This document shows, piece after piece, positions 61,824-64,000 of a DNA stretch of 64,000 nt (its first letter is position 1; the number at the start of each line of letters is the position of its first letter). The position numbers and the translations under genes are program-made. The notes under the pieces are model-generated. The model made no database searches and was not told where the DNA came from. It worked only from the letters and a program-made list of their open reading frames with translations. The stretch comes from Aminobacter aminovorans (GTDB lineage Bacteria; Pseudomonadota; Alphaproteobacteria; Rhizobiales; Rhizobiaceae): NCBI RefSeq assembly GCF_900445235.1, contig NZ_UFSM01000001.1, forward strand, positions 2,619,501 to 2,683,500, written 5' to 3'.

Positions 61824-62387
61824 ATGGCATTTCCAACACGCCTGCAGCAGGTGCTGGACGAGGGGCGGGCGGTGATCCGCTCGCTGATGAAAATCGAATG
61901 CGGCACTGGCACCTATGGCTTCTGGAACGGCAACGCCGACCTGGTGTGGAGTGGCCTGACATATTGGCCGTCGACGCTGATAGATGTGTCCGAGCCGGTC
62001 TACGGCGTTGGCACCGCAGCCGCCACCTTTACGGTTTCGTTGACCGCCAAGCGCGATTTCGGGCTTGAGCCGGACAAGCTGCTGCTGATCGAAAACGAGG
62101 ATTACAAAGGTCGACCGGTCACGGTCTATGACGCCTATTTCGATCCCGACACGCGGGCGCTGCTGCATGTTGAACCGATGGTCTACGGCTTCTGCGACAC
62201 CGTCGACCACGTTACCGACGGTGGCGAGGTCAAGATTGTCGCAAACGTCATCGACGGCAGGCTCGACAATCACCGGGATGGCTATCGCTCTGCCAGCCAC
62301 GAAGACCAGCAGCTGGTTTCACCAGGCGACAAGTTTTTCGAGTTCGCCAGCCGCTTGAAGTCCGAATACTTCGACATCAAGCTCTGA
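61824..62387 (+). CDS. Minor tail tip protein
   Basis: 187 residues from ATG 61824: AFPTRLQQVLDEGRAVIRSLMKIECGTGTYGFWNG, PSTLIDVSEPVYGVGTAAATFTVSL, KGRPVTVYDAYFD, YGFCDTVDHV. This matches tail proteins at the same position in rhizobial siphoviruses (DUF2163-like region). It likely forms the tail hub with its neighbours. Confidence 0.7.
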   Translation: MAFPTRLQQVLDEGRAVIRSLMKIECGTGTYGFWNGNADLVWSGLTYWPSTLIDVSEPVYGVGTAAATFTVSLTAKRDFGLEPDKLLLIENEDYKGRPVTVYDAYFDPDTRALLHVEPMVYGFCDTVDHVTDGGEVKIVANVIDGRLDNHRDGYRSASHEDQQLVSPGDKFFEFASRLKSEYFDIKL

Positions 62388-62400
62388 AGGCATTCCCATC

Positions 62401-62817
62401 ATGCTGAAACTGACACGTCTCCCTGACTGGGAGCGCCGCCTTGCGCATGTCGTCGAGCAGCACCTGGACAAGCTTGGCGAATGGGGTGTGGCTGATTGCC
62501 TGCTAACAGTCTCTGATGCTGTCGAGGCGGTCACCGGCGTCGATCCCGCGGCGAAGATCCGCGGTGCTTACTCGAGCGAGCTCGGCGCCGCAAAGCTGAT
62601 GCGCCGGCGCAAGTGCGCCGATGTCGAGGCGGTGCTCGCCAAGCTGTTCCCGCCTGTCGGCCGGCTGATGGCGCAGCGTGGCGATGTTGGCGTGGTCGAG
62701 CGCGACGGCGTGCTGGCCGCCGGCTTCGTCACCGAACGCGGCCTGGCTGTGAAGGTCGAGACCGGGCTCGCCTTCTATCCCCAGACTGAAATCAAATCCG
62801 CTTTCAAGGTCGGCTGA
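62401..62817 (+). CDS. Tail tip peptidase-like protein (DUF6950)
   Basis: 138 residues: RLAHVVEQHLDKLGEWGVADCLLTVSDAVEAVTGVD has the Cys of an NlpC/P60-like or DUF6950 domain in the sequence DCLL, and GDVGVVER and GLAFYPQTEI follow. Comparable to lambda gpK, a cell-wall hydrolase of the tail tip. A clear catalytic His is not obvious, so activity is uncertain. Confidence 0.7.
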   Translation: MLKLTRLPDWERRLAHVVEQHLDKLGEWGVADCLLTVSDAVEAVTGVDPAAKIRGAYSSELGAAKLMRRRKCADVEAVLAKLFPPVGRLMAQRGDVGVVERDGVLAAGFVTERGLAVKVETGLAFYPQTEIKSAFKVG

Positions 62818-62820
62818 CCC

Positions 62821-64000
62821 ATGGGCTTTCTCGCTCCGATCTTCGCCTCTATTGGCGGAGCGATAACCGGCGCCTTCAGTTGGCTCGGCGGCTCGACGAT
62901 CCTTGCCGGCGTTGCACGCCTCGGGCTTGGCGTTGCGCTCAAGTATGCGTTGGGCGCCATCTTCCAGCCGAAGCAGCAGGCGCAGGCCGTCCAGCTGCAA
63001 ACCTCCTATGGCGAGGACATGCCGCGCACGGTGGTGCTCGGCAAGGCCGGCACGGCGGGGCATCACATCTACCGCAACGCCTATGGCGAGGGGAACCGGC
63101 GCATACAGGACCTCTATGTCCTGTCGCACTTCCGCATCACCGGCGTGTCGCGAATTCGGGTTGAAGGCGAATGGCGCGTGACCGGTGGGGCTGAGAACCC
63201 GCATCCCGGCTTCCGTGTGCAAGGTGTCGACGGCGAGATATGGCAGAAGGTCCACCTTGGCACGATGGTGCAGGCTGCGGATGCCGGCCTGATCGCCAAT
63301 GCCAATCCGCCGACACGCTGGACAGCCGACCATCGCGGCGCTGGCGTTGCCTATGCCGTCGTCACGCAGGTGCTGGACCGCGAGAAGCTGCAACAGCCGA
63401 TCGCGGCGTTCTTCGAGGTCGAAGGCGCGCCGCTGTACGACTGGCGCAAGGATACGAGCGTCGGCGGCGATGGTTCGCACCGCTGGAATGATCAGTCGAC
63501 CTGGGAGTTTTCAGAGAACCCGGTGCTGATGATGTACGCGCTGGAGCGCGGCTTCTACAACGGCACGGAATTGATGGTCGGCAAGGGTGTGCCTGCCTCG
63601 CGCCTGCCGCTTGGGCCTTGGACTGTTGCCGCCAACATCTGCGACGAGTTCGTGGGCGGTGGCCGGCGCTACAAGGCAGGGCTGATCGCTGCCGCCGGCA
63701 ATGGCGTCACGCACGATGCCAACTTGCAGCCGCTGCTCGAGGCGTGCGCTGCAACATGGGTCGAGGATGCATCTGGCGAGTATCCGCTGGTCGGTGCCGA
63801 ACAGGCTGTCGTTGCGACCTTCACCGACGACGACCTGATGATCGACGAGCCGTTCCGGTTCTCGAAGTATCGCACGCGGTCGGAACTGGTGAACACGGTT
63901 GCCGGTACCTGGCGTGATCCTGCCAGCTTCTATGAGACAGTGCCATTCGCGACCCGCATTGACCTCGTTGCACTTGCCGAGGATCGCGAGCGACTGGCCG
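62821..64000 (+). CDS. Central tail hub / host-specificity protein (gpJ-like), 3' end cut by the window
   Basis: Open from ATG 62821 to the window end (393 codons seen). Begins with a hydrophobic stretch (FLAPIFASIGGAITGAF, LGLGVALKYALGAI), then QTSYGEDMPRTVVLGKAGTAGHHIYRN..., and repeated strand segments (FEVEGAPLYDWRKDTSVGGDG) as in lambda gpJ-like tail hub proteins. It starts three bases after the preceding stop. It should carry receptor recognition in the part beyond the window. Confidence 0.85.
   Translation, partial: MGFLAPIFASIGGAITGAFSWLGGSTILAGVARLGLGVALKYALGAIFQPKQQAQAVQLQTSYGEDMPRTVVLGKAGTAGHHIYRNAYGEGNRRIQDLYVLSHFRITGVSRIRVEGEWRVTGGAENPHPGFRVQGVDGEIWQKVHLGTMVQAADAGLIANANPPTRWTADHRGAGVAYAVVTQVLDREKLQQPIAAFFEVEGAPLYDWRKDTSVGGDGSHRWNDQSTWEFSENPVLMMYALERGFYNGTELMVGKGVPASRLPLGPWTVAANICDEFVGGGRRYKAGLIAAAGNGVTHDANLQPLLEACAATWVEDASGEYPLVGAEQAVVATFTDDDLMIDEPFRFSKYRTRSELVNTVAGTWRDPASFYETVPFATRIDLVALAEDRERLA

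Larger units (their letters stand above)
23613..64000. mobile_element. Tailed-phage prophage, right end outside the window
   Basis: From the tRNA-Leu end onward every gene is phage-like: integrase and leftward early recombination operon, repressor/Cro switch with five operators, replication and modification genes, an initiator-like tRNA, terminase, portal, prohead protein, DUF2184 capsid, connectors, tail tube, frameshifted chaperones, tape measure and hub proteins. At least 40 kb are present with no obviously broken structural gene. The tail tube, tape measure and absence of sheath genes indicate a siphovirus. Confidence 0.93.

Noticed and set aside
23613..64000. Gene transfer agent cluster instead of a prophage
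   Set aside because: Integrase, repressor/operators, replication helicase and tRNA-site insertion indicate an integrated phage; the gene order and capsid family (DUF2184) do not match the alphaproteobacterial GTA.

Overview
The window suggests the chromosome of a Rhizobiales alphaproteobacterium, most like Mesorhizobium or Aminobacter in the Phyllobacteriaceae. Supporting signs are high GC, a NuoE with a long Ala/Lys-rich tail and helix-hairpin-helix domain, an extra helix-hairpin-helix gene between nuoF and nuoG, a short proline-tRNA ligase of the alphaproteobacterial type, and GAAC-N7-GAAC SOS boxes. Genus is inferred from gene style, not from a database search.

Region 1 (1-15932) is one long rightward cluster. 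It holds complex I genes nuoE (5' end cut off) through nuoN, with a broken helix-hairpin-helix gene between nuoF and nuoG. Then come birA, ribonuclease J, methylmalonyl-CoA epimerase and a DUF1467 membrane protein. The next gap (15933-16402) contains a convincing leftward small-RNA gene with its own promoter and intrinsic terminator.

Region 2 (16301-22075) is a tandem duplication. Unit 1 is proS-lolC-lolD. Unit 2 is an internally deleted proS scar followed by a second lolC and lolD. The 3' half of lolC plus all of lolD is nearly identical between the copies, while the 5' half of lolC has diverged, which points to gene conversion.

Region 3 (22076-23612) holds a 28-residue membrane peptide gene under three GAAC repeats (two overlapping LexA-type boxes), lipB on the minus strand, and tRNA-Leu(GAG).

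Region 4 (23613 to the end) is a tailed-phage prophage inserted at the 3' end of tRNA-Leu; its right end lies beyond the window. A leftward early operon (31345 to 23648) carries a RecE-like nuclease, a RecA-like ATPase, an HNH-like protein, a C5 DNA methyltransferase, a DUF4326 protein and the integrase. Its promoter overlaps two copies of the operator TGTAGCG-N5-CGCTACA. An accessory segment (31475-34392) has a structured leader, a DUF5131 three-Cys protein and its partner TcmP. The immunity region (34304-35150) has a repressor, three more operators and a Cro-like gene. A rightward operon follows with DNA-modification, RuvC-like and DnaB-like genes and many small proteins. Then comes an initiator-like tRNA-Met. 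The late genes include terminase, a portal fused to an Acb1-like domain, DUF2213 and DUF2184 head proteins, connectors, tail tube, a frameshifted tail chaperone pair, tape measure and a tail hub cut by the window end. About ten single minus-strand genes interrupt the rightward modules, in the manner of morons.
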